Part shown: one piece after another, positions 1 through 6,430 of the stretch
How positions within the stretch are numbered: position 1 is the stretch's first letter
Layout of the letters: every line of letters starts with the position of its first letter
NCBI GenBank assembly: GCA_022572335.1
Contig: JACZWD010000134.1
Span: forward strand, 1 to 7,442
DNA: 7,442 nt
Direction of reading: 5' to 3'
From: Pseudomonadota bacterium
Lineage (GTDB): Bacteria; Pseudomonadota; Alphaproteobacteria; Rhodospirillales; 2-02-FULL-58-16
Notes under the pieces: model-generated
Database searches by the model: none
What the model was told of the DNA's origin: nothing
Seen by the model: only the letters and a program-made list of their open reading frames with translations
Translations under genes and position numbers: made by a program

Positions 1-362
1 TCGACGTGTTTGCGCAGTTCGCTGTTGGCCCCGCCGTTGTAGCCGTTGGCGATGTCCTCCTCTTCGTCCGAGGTCGTCAGGATGACCACCGGGATCCGCT
101 TCGTCCGCTCGTCCTCGCGGACCTTGCGCAGGACCTCCAGCCCCCCGATCTTGGGAAGCTGCAAGTCGAGCAGGATCAGGGCGGGAGGATCGTCGGTGTC
201 GCGGCCCGCGTATTTGCCCGTTCCGAACAGGTAGTCCAGGCCCTCCGCCCCGTCGCTGGCCACCACGACGTCGTTGGCCATGTGGTTCTTTTGGAAGGCG
301 TGGAGCGTAAGCTCCACGTCGTCCGGGTTGTCTTCGATGAGGAGAATGGTTGTCTGGTTCAT
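1..362 (-). CDS. Response regulator receiver domain, Rcp1-like, partial (cut by left edge)
   Basis: The visible 120 residues form one receiver (REC) domain, which takes a phosphoryl group from a histidine kinase. It opens MNQTTILLIEDNPDDVEL, with the acidic pair E10/D11 that binds Mg. The phospho-acceptor is D66 in LILLDLQLPKIGG, the switch threonine is at T96/T97 in VVILTTSDEEED, and the conserved lysine is K118. The wording around D66 and the segment FGTGKYAGRD resemble the single-domain Rcp1 type that partners phytochrome-like kinases. Whether an output domain follows cannot be seen. The start is an ATG with an AGGAGGGG Shine-Dalgarno nine bases upstream, inside the preceding kinase gene. 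The kinase ends six bases before this ATG, so the two are very likely cognate and co-transcribed. One oddity is that the residue after K118 is H119, where the family nearly always has proline. Confidence 0.93.
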   Translation of the reverse strand, partial: MNQTTILLIEDNPDDVELTLHAFQKNHMANDVVVASDGAEGLDYLFGTGKYAGRDTDDPPALILLDLQLPKIGGLEVLRKVREDERTKRIPVVILTTSDEEEDIANGYNGGANSELRKHV

Positions 363-368
363 GGTTCC

Positions 369-3300
369 TTACCCCTCCTGTGAAAGCGTGAAAAAGAACG
401 TCGCGCCTTTGTCCACCTCGGCTTCCGCCCAGACCGTTCCGCTGTGGCGGTTGATGATCCGCTGCACGGTGGCGAGCCCAATCCCCGTTCCTTCGAATTC
501 CGCCGGCGCGTGGGCCCGTTGGAAGGGCGCGAACAGCTTGTCGGCATAGCTCATGTCGAAGCCCGCCCCGTTGTCGCGCACGAAGTACACATCCCTGCCA
601 TCGCCGTTGGTGACGCCGAACTCGATCCGTGCCTGTTCCGTCTTGCCGGTGTATTTGACGGCATTGCCGAGCAGATTTTGCAGGGCCACCTTGATCAACT
701 GCTCGTCCCCGGCGGCGGTCACGCCCCGGGCGACCTTGAACGTCATGTCCCGGTCGGGTTGCGACTCCTTCATCTCGGCCACGATGGAACGGACGATCTT
801 CGAAAGATCCAGCTTTTTGCGCTTCAGCTCACCGCGGGCCAGGCGGGAGAGTTGCAGGATGGCGTCGATGAGCAGGCCCATTTTCTGGCTGCCGGCACGG
901 ACGCGCTCCAAATAATTCTTGCCCTCGTCGTCGAGCGACTCCGCGTGCTCCTCCAGAATAATGCGGCTGAACCCGTCGATGGTGCGCAGGGGCGCCCTGA
1001 GGTCGTGGGAGACGGAGTACGAGAACGCCTCCAGTTCCTTGTTGGCGGCCTCCAGTTCCGCGGTACGCTGGGCCACGCGCCCCTCGAGGCTCGTATTCAG
1101 GCGGCGGATTTCCTCCTCCGCCCGTTTGCGTTTGGTGATGTCGGTGCCGATGGCGCCGACGGCGACGATTTCGCCGGTCGCGCCGAGGATCGGAAACTTG
1201 ACGGTGAGAAAGGTGTGGACGCCGTCGTCCTGAACCCACTCCTCTTCGTTTTCGATGGTCCGCCCCGATTCGATCACCGCCTGATCGTGCCCGGTGAAGG
1301 AATCCGCCACCTCCTTTGGGAAGATGTCGCGCGAGGTCTTGCCCCTGGCCTCTTCGTTGGTGACCCCGAACAGGATCTCGGATTGGCGGTTGATCATGGT
1401 GTAGCGCCCGTCCAGGTCCTTGATGTGAATCTTCGTCGGCGAATTGTCGACGACGGCCCGGAACCGCTCCTCGCTCTCGCGCAGCGCGTCCTCCGCCCGC
1501 CTGCGCTCGGTGATGTCCGTGAACACGACGACCGCGCCAAGCATTTCGCCTTCCACCCGGATGGGCGTGCTCACGTACTCGACGGGAAAGCTCGTCCCGT
1601 CCTTTCTCCAGAACACCTCGTCCGCAACGTGGTGGCATTGCCCATCCTTGAACGCCGCGTATATGGGGCATTCTTCCCGCGGGTAGGGAGACCCGTCGGG
1701 TTTCGTGTGGTGCAGAATATCGTGTTGAGGCCGACCGATGAGATCTTCGGGCTCCCACCCAATCATTCTGGCCGCCGCCGGGTTTATGAATGTTGTCCGT
1801 CCCTGGAGATCCAATCCGTAAATCCCCTCGCCCGCGGCTTCGAGAAGCATTTCATTCTGCCGCTTGGACTTTACCAGCGCCTCTTCCGCCCGCTTGCGCT
1901 CGGTGATGTCGAACAGGGTCGTGCATATGGCCGAATCGCCCCCCCACTCGATATGGAAGGACCGGTTTTCCAGCCAGATCTTGGAGCCGTCCTTGCGCAG
2001 TCCCTTGTATTCGTAGTCCACCGGCGCCGGGTCCCCGCGAAGCCGGGCCTGGTGATACCCCAGCAGGCGGGCCCGTTCCTCGGGAGCGGTCATGGCCTCC
2101 CTTGACTCGAGAGCAAGGATCTCATCGGCACCGTCGTAGCCGAACATCTCGACGAAACTCCGGTTGACATAAAGGGTGCGCAGGTTCCGGTGCACCAGGA
2201 TGCCCTGGCTGGACCCGTCGATCAGGATACGGAACCGTTCCTTGCTCTCGCGCAACGCCACTTCCGCCCGCTTGCGCTCGGCGATTTCCTGGGTCAGGTC
2301 CCGGGTGCGTTTCTCGACACGTTGCTCCAGTTCCTCGTTCAGATTTATGATCTTTTCTTCGGCCCGTTTGCGTTCGGTGATGTCCGTGCGCATGGTAAGG
2401 GTCCCGCCGTCGGCCAGCCGGTGCTCGCGGATCAGCAACCACTGGCCGTCCTGGCACAACAGTTCAAAGGGAGCTCCTGGATTGCGGTGCCGTTCCATGC
2501 GCTCGCGGAGCCAATCCTCCTCGCGGCCGACCGATTCGGGAATGAGCCCGGCGCGCATGAAGGCCCGCATGCGATCCTCGAAACGGGTGCCGGGCTTGAG
2601 AGCCTCGGCGGCGGCTTGGTTCAATTTACGGTATCCTTCGTTGCACACGACCAGCCGGCCGTCGGCGTCATCAAGGGAGATCATGTCCGGCAGTCCATCG
2701 ATCGCCGCCGCCAGCCGCTCCTGGGCGGACTCGGCGCGTTCTTCCAGCATTTCATTTGTGCGTTCGAGGGCACGCGCGGTCCGCCGTAGTTTTAGCAAAA
2801 TATAGACAATGTAGGCCAGGAACGCGAGAGAAACAACATATAATAAAAGACGGTAAAAATTTGCATTTTTCAACAAGTTATTATAAAATGCTGAGTACAA
2901 TCTATGTAAATCGTCGACAATCTCGTTTACGGGCGTCGACAAAAGCTTGTGGACCAATGAATCGACCCGGTCCCTGTATTCCAGAATGATCTGCGCGTGG
3001 GCCGCCAGATGGACAACCTCTAAAGCGGTCCGGTTGAAGGCAGCGCCGGACGCCAACTGGCCGGGAGAACGGTGGGCTATTTGTTTTAGGCTTTCAATAC
3101 GAGACTCCAACTCATGCCTCAATCCAGAAATACGGCTCACGTAGTGAGACATGACGCCAAGGCGCAGTTTGTCGATTTCCTCCGCCAAGGCGTTGTTGCC
3201 GCCCTTCTCCCTGAGTTTTGACGAATATTCAGCCGCCGCGTATGGGAAATAGTTTAAAGAATTGCTGAGAATTGCGTTATCCGACTTAAAATCCTCGACT

Positions 3301-3659
3301 ATCAATGCGCGCTTCGCAAGCAACCCCGCGTACCCGTCGACGCGCCCGGCGATTTCACCCTGGCGGACCATCTTCGACCCGACGCCGGAAATGACCAAAG
3401 GGTGTTCCTGGAAAACGTTCAATATGGCCCGCATGCGCGTGATGGTGGAAACCAGCGTGTCCGAATGGCTCAGCACGCCCGATCTCATTTTGAGAACGTC
3501 CCGGGTCAGGGTCGCATCCAGGTGCTTGATCTCGCGCAGGTAATCGATGATCTGGTTATGTCTTTCGGGGTCGACCGCCTGGGTCTTGAAATACAAGGCG
3601 GTCAGAATGACCACCCCCGCCAGGACCACCGCCGCCTGCCGACCGCCCATCACGGTCAT
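369..3659 (-). CDS. Membrane sensor histidine kinase: helical (DAHL-like) sensor, four PAS domains, HisKA, HATPase_c
   Basis: This 1096-residue kinase should sense a signal outside the membrane and pass phosphate to the adjacent receiver protein. A first membrane segment lies at about residues 9-24 and a second at about 270-290. Between them is an all-helical sensor with motifs such as HLDATLTRDVLKMRSG and ILSNSLNYFPYAAAEY, which I associate with the DAHL sensor family. Four PAS domains follow, at about 313-427, 474-587, 602-717 and 730-842. Each ends in a DIT(E/K)R(K/R)RAE linker, and a coiled coil lies at 430-470. HisKA holds H885 in YSVSHDLRAPLR. The ATPase shows N999, DNGAGFD at 1029-1035, LFAPFQR at 1042 and GTGIGLA at 1057. 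No receiver domain is attached, which fits a separate regulator next door. The ATG overlaps the peroxidase stop as ATGA; an alternative ATG lies three codons in. The DNA near the second membrane segment is unusually AT-rich. Confidence 0.95.
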   Translation of the reverse strand: MTVMGGRQAAVVLAGVVILTALYFKTQAVDPERHNQIIDYLREIKHLDATLTRDVLKMRSGVLSHSDTLVSTITRMRAILNVFQEHPLVISGVGSKMVRQGEIAGRVDGYAGLLAKRALIVEDFKSDNAILSNSLNYFPYAAAEYSSKLREKGGNNALAEEIDKLRLGVMSHYVSRISGLRHELESRIESLKQIAHRSPGQLASGAAFNRTALEVVHLAAHAQIILEYRDRVDSLVHKLLSTPVNEIVDDLHRLYSAFYNNLLKNANFYRLLLYVVSLAFLAYIVYILLKLRRTARALERTNEMLEERAESAQERLAAAIDGLPDMISLDDADGRLVVCNEGYRKLNQAAAEALKPGTRFEDRMRAFMRAGLIPESVGREEDWLRERMERHRNPGAPFELLCQDGQWLLIREHRLADGGTLTMRTDITERKRAEEKIINLNEELEQRVEKRTRDLTQEIAERKRAEVALRESKERFRILIDGSSQGILVHRNLRTLYVNRSFVEMFGYDGADEILALESREAMTAPEERARLLGYHQARLRGDPAPVDYEYKGLRKDGSKIWLENRSFHIEWGGDSAICTTLFDITERKRAEEALVKSKRQNEMLLEAAGEGIYGLDLQGRTTFINPAAARMIGWEPEDLIGRPQHDILHHTKPDGSPYPREECPIYAAFKDGQCHHVADEVFWRKDGTSFPVEYVSTPIRVEGEMLGAVVVFTDITERRRAEDALRESEERFRAVVDNSPTKIHIKDLDGRYTMINRQSEILFGVTNEEARGKTSRDIFPKEVADSFTGHDQAVIESGRTIENEEEWVQDDGVHTFLTVKFPILGATGEIVAVGAIGTDITKRKRAEEEIRRLNTSLEGRVAQRTAELEAANKELEAFSYSVSHDLRAPLRTIDGFSRIILEEHAESLDDEGKNYLERVRAGSQKMGLLIDAILQLSRLARGELKRKKLDLSKIVRSIVAEMKESQPDRDMTFKVARGVTAAGDEQLIKVALQNLLGNAVKYTGKTEQARIEFGVTNGDGRDVYFVRDNGAGFDMSYADKLFAPFQRAHAPAEFEGTGIGLATVQRIINRHSGTVWAEAEVDKGATFFFTLSQEG
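372..379 (-). promoter_or_regulatory. Shine-Dalgarno of the response regulator gene
   Basis: Read on the minus strand this is AGGAGGGG, a near-perfect anti-16S match, nine bases before the ATG at 362. It overlaps the last codons of the kinase gene. This suggests the regulator is translated from its own strong site in the shared transcript, possibly at higher yield than the kinase. Confidence 0.75.
1117..2385 (-). repeat. Five near-identical DNA repeats encoding the PAS-linker coils of the kinase
   Basis: On the plus strand a motif close to TCCGCCCGCTTGCGCTCGGT, usually followed by GATGTC, recurs at about 1117-1143, 1491-1520, 1883-1910, 2261-2290 and 2357-2385. Each copy encodes the antiparallel reading of (D)IxERKRAE between PAS modules. 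The copies near 1491 and 2261 extend leftwards for about another 30 similar bases, encoding ALRESxERFR. Such linkers are common in multi-PAS kinases. Conservation at the DNA level points to module duplication or gene conversion within the gene. Confidence 0.7.
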
Positions 3660-4687
3660 AGCGGGGCCCCCCCGTATTCCCCGGTGAGGGTCGTCAGGAA
3701 CGCGACGATCCGCCGCAGTTCTTCCTTTGAAAGAAAACGGCCCAACTGATATTTCACCATGATGACCACCGCCGCCTCGAGGGTCTTTGCCGATCCATCG
3801 TGAAAATAGGGGGCCGTTATCGCCACATTGCGCAACGCCGGCACCTTGTAGACGTAACGGTCCCTTTCCCTAGCGGTGGCGTTGAAACGGCCGTAATCGG
3901 CTTCTGTGAGATGACCCCGATCGGCGAAGTAATCCCCTGTGACGCCGATCCTCTGGAACATGTTGCCACCCACGTTCACGCCGTTGTGACACGCGGCGCA
4001 GCCAAAAGACTTGAACAGTTCGTAGCCGGCCTTCTCTTCGTCCGTAATGGCCTCGGCGTCACCGCGCAGGAATTTATCGAAGCGTGCGTTGGGCGTGATC
4101 AAGGAACGCTCGAACGTGGCGATGGCATCCTTGACGTTGCCGTGTTGAATGCCATCCTGGTAAATCCGCTCAAAGGCGGCCACGTAGTCCGGGTCTTGCC
4201 GCAGTTTCGCCAGAACGTCGGGCCAGTCGGACCCCATTTCCTTGGGGTTTTGGACCGGCCCGTCGACTTGATCCTCCAGGGTCGCGGCACGACCGTCCCA
4301 AAATTGGACGAAGTTGAAGCCGGCGTTGAACACCGTGGGGGCGTTGATGTCGCCCACGGCACCACCAATCCCGATAGAGCGAGCCGTCTGGTCGGTCCCG
4401 CCCTTTGCCAAGTCATGGCAGGCGACACAGGCGACGGTGTCGTCACGGGAAAGACGCGGATCATTGAACAGCATCTCGCCCAGCGCAACTTTCCCCGCGT
4501 CAAGGTCGACGCTCAGGGGAATCGGCAGTATCGGCTCGTCTTTCATTTCGAACGTGGCCGTCCGCGAAGACGTTTGTGCGGCCCTTGCCGCGCCCGCTGC
4601 TCCATCGCGGGGAAGGAGCGCGAACACGACACCCACGACGGCACAGAGGACGACGCCGGGGAGGAACCAATGAACCGCCTTGTTCAA
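3656..4687 (-). CDS. Diheme cytochrome c peroxidase (CCP/MauG family)
   Basis: Bacterial diheme CCPs reduce hydrogen peroxide to water in the periplasm using electrons from cytochromes or the quinol pool. Starting at 4687 gives 343 residues. There is a hydrophobic segment at about 5-26 (signal or anchor) and an Ala-rich stretch at about 30-37. Haem site one is CVACH (C87, C90, H91) and haem site two is CAACH (C230, C233, H234). Spacing matches Pseudomonas CCP as I remember it: W130 between the haems, Q140 and E150 near the active site. M310 fits the distal ligand of the electron-transfer haem. KVPALRNVAITAPYFHDGS is the typical C-terminal signature. Isoleucine I107 sits where Pseudomonas CCP has the distal haem ligand H71. 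I prefer the TTG start at 4687 because GGAG lies eight bases upstream. The longer TTG start at 4717 (353 residues) has only a distant GGAGGG. The stop overlaps the kinase start. A MauG-like or redox-sensor role is possible. Confidence 0.9.
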   Translation of the reverse strand: MNKAVHWFLPGVVLCAVVGVVFALLPRDGAAGAARAAQTSSRTATFEMKDEPILPIPLSVDLDAGKVALGEMLFNDPRLSRDDTVACVACHDLAKGGTDQTARSIGIGGAVGDINAPTVFNAGFNFVQFWDGRAATLEDQVDGPVQNPKEMGSDWPDVLAKLRQDPDYVAAFERIYQDGIQHGNVKDAIATFERSLITPNARFDKFLRGDAEAITDEEKAGYELFKSFGCAACHNGVNVGGNMFQRIGVTGDYFADRGHLTEADYGRFNATARERDRYVYKVPALRNVAITAPYFHDGSAKTLEAAVVIMVKYQLGRFLSKEELRRIVAFLTTLTGEYGGAPL

Positions 4688-4695
4688 AACGTGCG

Positions 4696-4699
4696 CTCC
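4696..4699 (-). promoter_or_regulatory. Shine-Dalgarno deciding the peroxidase start
   Basis: GGAG on the minus strand sits eight bases before the TTG at 4687. The resulting protein begins MNKAVHWFLPGVVLC, a natural signal-peptide opening. The alternative TTG ten codons upstream lacks a well-spaced site. Confidence 0.5.
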
Positions 4700-4795
4700 G
4701 TCAGCCCGTTGACACAATGGTTGTCACGACGCACCCTCCGGGACACAGGGCCCCCATAAATCTCGCGCGGGTCGGGCCGTTCGTGCGAAGGTTCC

Positions 4796-4825
4796 GGCGC
4801 CGCGCCACCGGTCCCTGGCGGCGCC
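4796..4825. repeat. GC-rich inverted repeat (hairpin) in the intergenic region
   Basis: GGCGC (4796-4800) and CGCCA (4803-4807) pair with TGGCG (4816-4820) and GCGCC (4821-4825). This gives a ten-base-pair stem with a two-base bulge and an eight-base loop. No T-run follows on either strand, so it is not a standard intrinsic terminator. It would lie in the 5' leader of the peroxidase operon if transcription starts upstream. Confidence 0.45.
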
Positions 4826-4887
4826 CGGCCCCCACCGAGCCTTCCCAACCGGCCTCCCCCAAACCGTTGCTTTTCCCTGGAAACCCG

Positions 4888-4903
4888 CGCGCCTCCAGGC
4901 GCG
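4888..4903. repeat. Perfect 7-base inverted repeat
   Basis: CGCGCCT (4888-4894) and AGGCGCG (4897-4903) are exact inverse complements around CC. It could be an operator-like palindrome or a short hairpin. In DNA this GC-rich, chance palindromes are common. Confidence 0.35.
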
Positions 4904-4954
4904 GCGCCCGTCGGCGTCCCGGGCGCGCGATTTTGCAAAGGATGCGGTTTAGAA

Positions 4955-4981
4955 ATGGTTAACGGGATACCGATGGTTGAC
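4955..4981 (+). promoter_or_regulatory. Direct repeat ATGGTTAAC / ATGGTTGAC, possible regulator site
   Basis: ATGGTTAAC (4955-4963) and ATGGTTGAC (4973-4981) differ at one base and start 18 bases apart. They lie in a locally AT-richer patch about 80-100 bases before the peptidase start. A related ATGGTTGTC occurs at 4717-4725, near the peroxidase start. The TTGACA hexamer overlaps the second copy. A binding site is inferred only from spacing and position. Confidence 0.25.
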
Positions 4982-5057
4982 AGGGGAATGGGACGGGAAA
5001 CCTTAGGCGTCAAGGGGCCGGTTTCATGACCGGTGCGCCGGAGACCCTGGGCCGCGG

Positions 5058-6395
5058 TTGACATCCGCCGGCCCGCGGCCAATCCTTGCGCGTCGTATGG
5101 GCGGAATCCTCCTTTTCCTGAGCTTTTTGCTGCTGGGCTACGCCCCCCGCCCTGTGGGGGCGGCGCCGGACGGGCCCGTCGACGCGCGCCGCGTTCTGCG
5201 CCATGCGCTTGCCGCGGCCTGCGACGCGGCGGACATGCGTCCCCGCGACCCCGGCTGGCGCCTCGGCCAGGCGACCCTGGTGGAGGAGAGCGTTTTCGAC
5301 CTCGGCGGCCGTCCGGGGCGCCTCAGGCGCCTGTTCCGCCTGCCCTCGGGCGATGAGCTTCGCATGCGCCTTTTCTTTCCCGGCGGCCGGCTGCGCCGGG
5401 CCGGCGCCGACGTCTACCAGGCCACGGGCGGCGGCGCAACGCGCCCCGTCATGACGGCAACGGCCGGCGGCGACTGCCGGATCGCCGGCGGCCGGCGAAT
5501 CCTCTACGACGGCCGGGGACGCGCAGCCGAGCTGGTCTTTCTCGGCCCGGACCTGGAAGACACCGGGCACAGAGAACCCCTGAACGCGCCCGTCCCGGCC
5601 GGCGCCGATCCCGGCGGCGTCACCGTGGCCCATGTCGACAGCGGCATCAACTACACCATCCCGGCCCTGGCCGCGCGGCTGGCGCGCGACCCCGCCGGCC
5701 GGGCGCTGGGTTACGACTACTGGGACATGGACGACCGCCCGTTCGACGCCGACACGGGGCGCTCTCCGTTCTTTCCCCTTCGTCACGGCACCCGGGTGGC
5801 GGGCATCCTGGTCCGCGAGGCGCCCGATGTGCGCCTCCTTCCCTACCGCTATCCGCGCCCGGCCATGGGGCGCATGGCCGACATCGTCGCCGACGCCGAC
5901 GCCAACGGGGCGCTCATCGTCGCCCTGCCCATGGGCAGCAACGATCCCGGCGCCTGGCGGCCGTTCGCCGAGGCCGCCGGCCTGCGGCCCCATATGCTGT
6001 TCGTCATTTCGGCCGGCAACAACGGCCGCGACATAGACGCCGAACCGGTCTATCCGGCGGCGCTGGGGCTGGAAAACCTCCTCGTCGTCACCGCATCGGA
6101 CGCCACCGGCCGCCTGGCGCCGGGGTCGAACTGGGGTCCGGAGCACGTCGACGTCATGGTCGACGCGGAGAACCTGGACACCATCGACCACCGGGGGGCG
6201 CGCACCAAGGTCTCGGGCTCGAGCTTCGCCGTGCCGCGCATCGCCGCCCTCGCCGCGCGGTTGGCGAAAAAACACCCCACGTGGCGGGCGGCGGAGTTGA
6301 AAAAGGCGATCCTGGCGCGCGCCCGGCGGTCGCCGTTCCACCCGAGGCCGGTGGTCCGTTACGGCTGGATCCCCTATCCGCAAGAGGACGGCTGA
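5058..6395 (+). CDS. Secreted subtilisin-family (S8) serine peptidase
   Basis: This 445-residue protein should cleave peptide bonds outside the cytoplasm. A signal peptide is visible: R12-R13, then a hydrophobic core at about 15-29, with likely cleavage near VGA-AP at 33-36. The catalytic triad is D194 in VAHVDSGINY, H243 in LRHGTRVAGI and S389 in SGSSFAVPRIA. N321 in ISAGNNG forms the oxyanion hole. The usual PHVAG after the serine reads PRIAA. Residues about 38-185 are a basic, probably beta-rich region I do not recognise. They lie where a propeptide would be but do not look like the common I9 inhibitor. No C-terminal anchor or extra domain is seen. The start is uncertain: TTG at 5058 supplies the basic n-region but its GGAG is 14 bases away. 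ATG at 5097 gives MGGILLFLSFLLLGY but has no Shine-Dalgarno. The DNA is very GC-rich, about 82% in bases 5161-5220 by hand count. Confidence 0.92.
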   Translation: MTSAGPRPILARRMGGILLFLSFLLLGYAPRPVGAAPDGPVDARRVLRHALAAACDAADMRPRDPGWRLGQATLVEESVFDLGGRPGRLRRLFRLPSGDELRMRLFFPGGRLRRAGADVYQATGGGATRPVMTATAGGDCRIAGGRRILYDGRGRAAELVFLGPDLEDTGHREPLNAPVPAGADPGGVTVAHVDSGINYTIPALAARLARDPAGRALGYDYWDMDDRPFDADTGRSPFFPLRHGTRVAGILVREAPDVRLLPYRYPRPAMGRMADIVADADANGALIVALPMGSNDPGAWRPFAEAAGLRPHMLFVISAGNNGRDIDAEPVYPAALGLENLLVVTASDATGRLAPGSNWGPEHVDVMVDAENLDTIDHRGARTKVSGSSFAVPRIAALAARLAKKHPTWRAAELKKAILARARRSPFHPRPVVRYGWIPYPQEDG

Positions 6396-6401
6396 CCGCG
6401 C

Positions 6402-6430
6402 GCCTCGGTCAACCCGGCGGGCCGGGAGGC
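6402..6430. terminator. GC-rich hairpin between convergent genes, possible bidirectional terminator
   Basis: The peptidase stop (6395) and the minus-strand stop (6409) are 13 bases apart. CCCGGC (6413-6418) and GCCGGG (6421-6426) form a perfect stem. Flanking GCCTC (6402-6406) and GAGGC (6426-6430) could extend it, with one shared base and a bulge. No T-run follows on either strand, so termination is only suggested by position. Confidence 0.25.

Larger units (their letters stand above)
4718..5057. other. Divergent intergenic region, no convincing gene
   Basis: This stretch separates the minus-strand peroxidase operon from the plus-strand peptidase gene and should hold the promoters of both. 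Open frames crossing it are low-complexity Pro/Gly/Arg-rich and have no recognisable domain. It contains two GC-rich inverted repeats (4796-4825, 4888-4903), a 9-base direct repeat pair (4955-4981) and a consensus TTGACA at 4977-4982 on plus. At 17-base spacing that hexamer faces only a poor -10 (ACCTTA at 5000). I could not place a confident sigma-70 promoter in either direction. Confidence 0.6.

Noticed and set aside
444..2105. A 553-codon open frame on plus, antisense to the kinase
   Set aside because: It is the mirror of the kinase frame in high-GC DNA. Its protein has no domain signature, and the kinase frame explains every motif.
3200..3659. A haem-binding PAS (FixL type) or GAF/phytochrome sensor in the kinase front end
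   Set aside because: The region between the membrane segments is all helical, and no chromophore Cys or FixL-type His setting was seen.
3800..4759. A 319-codon plus frame antisense to the peroxidase
   Set aside because: The minus frame carries both CxxCH haem motifs and family signatures; this is its shadow.
4684..5082. A 132-codon minus frame across the divergent intergenic region
   Set aside because: Pro/Gly/Arg-rich with no domain, overlapping the starts of both real genes. It looks like chance openness.
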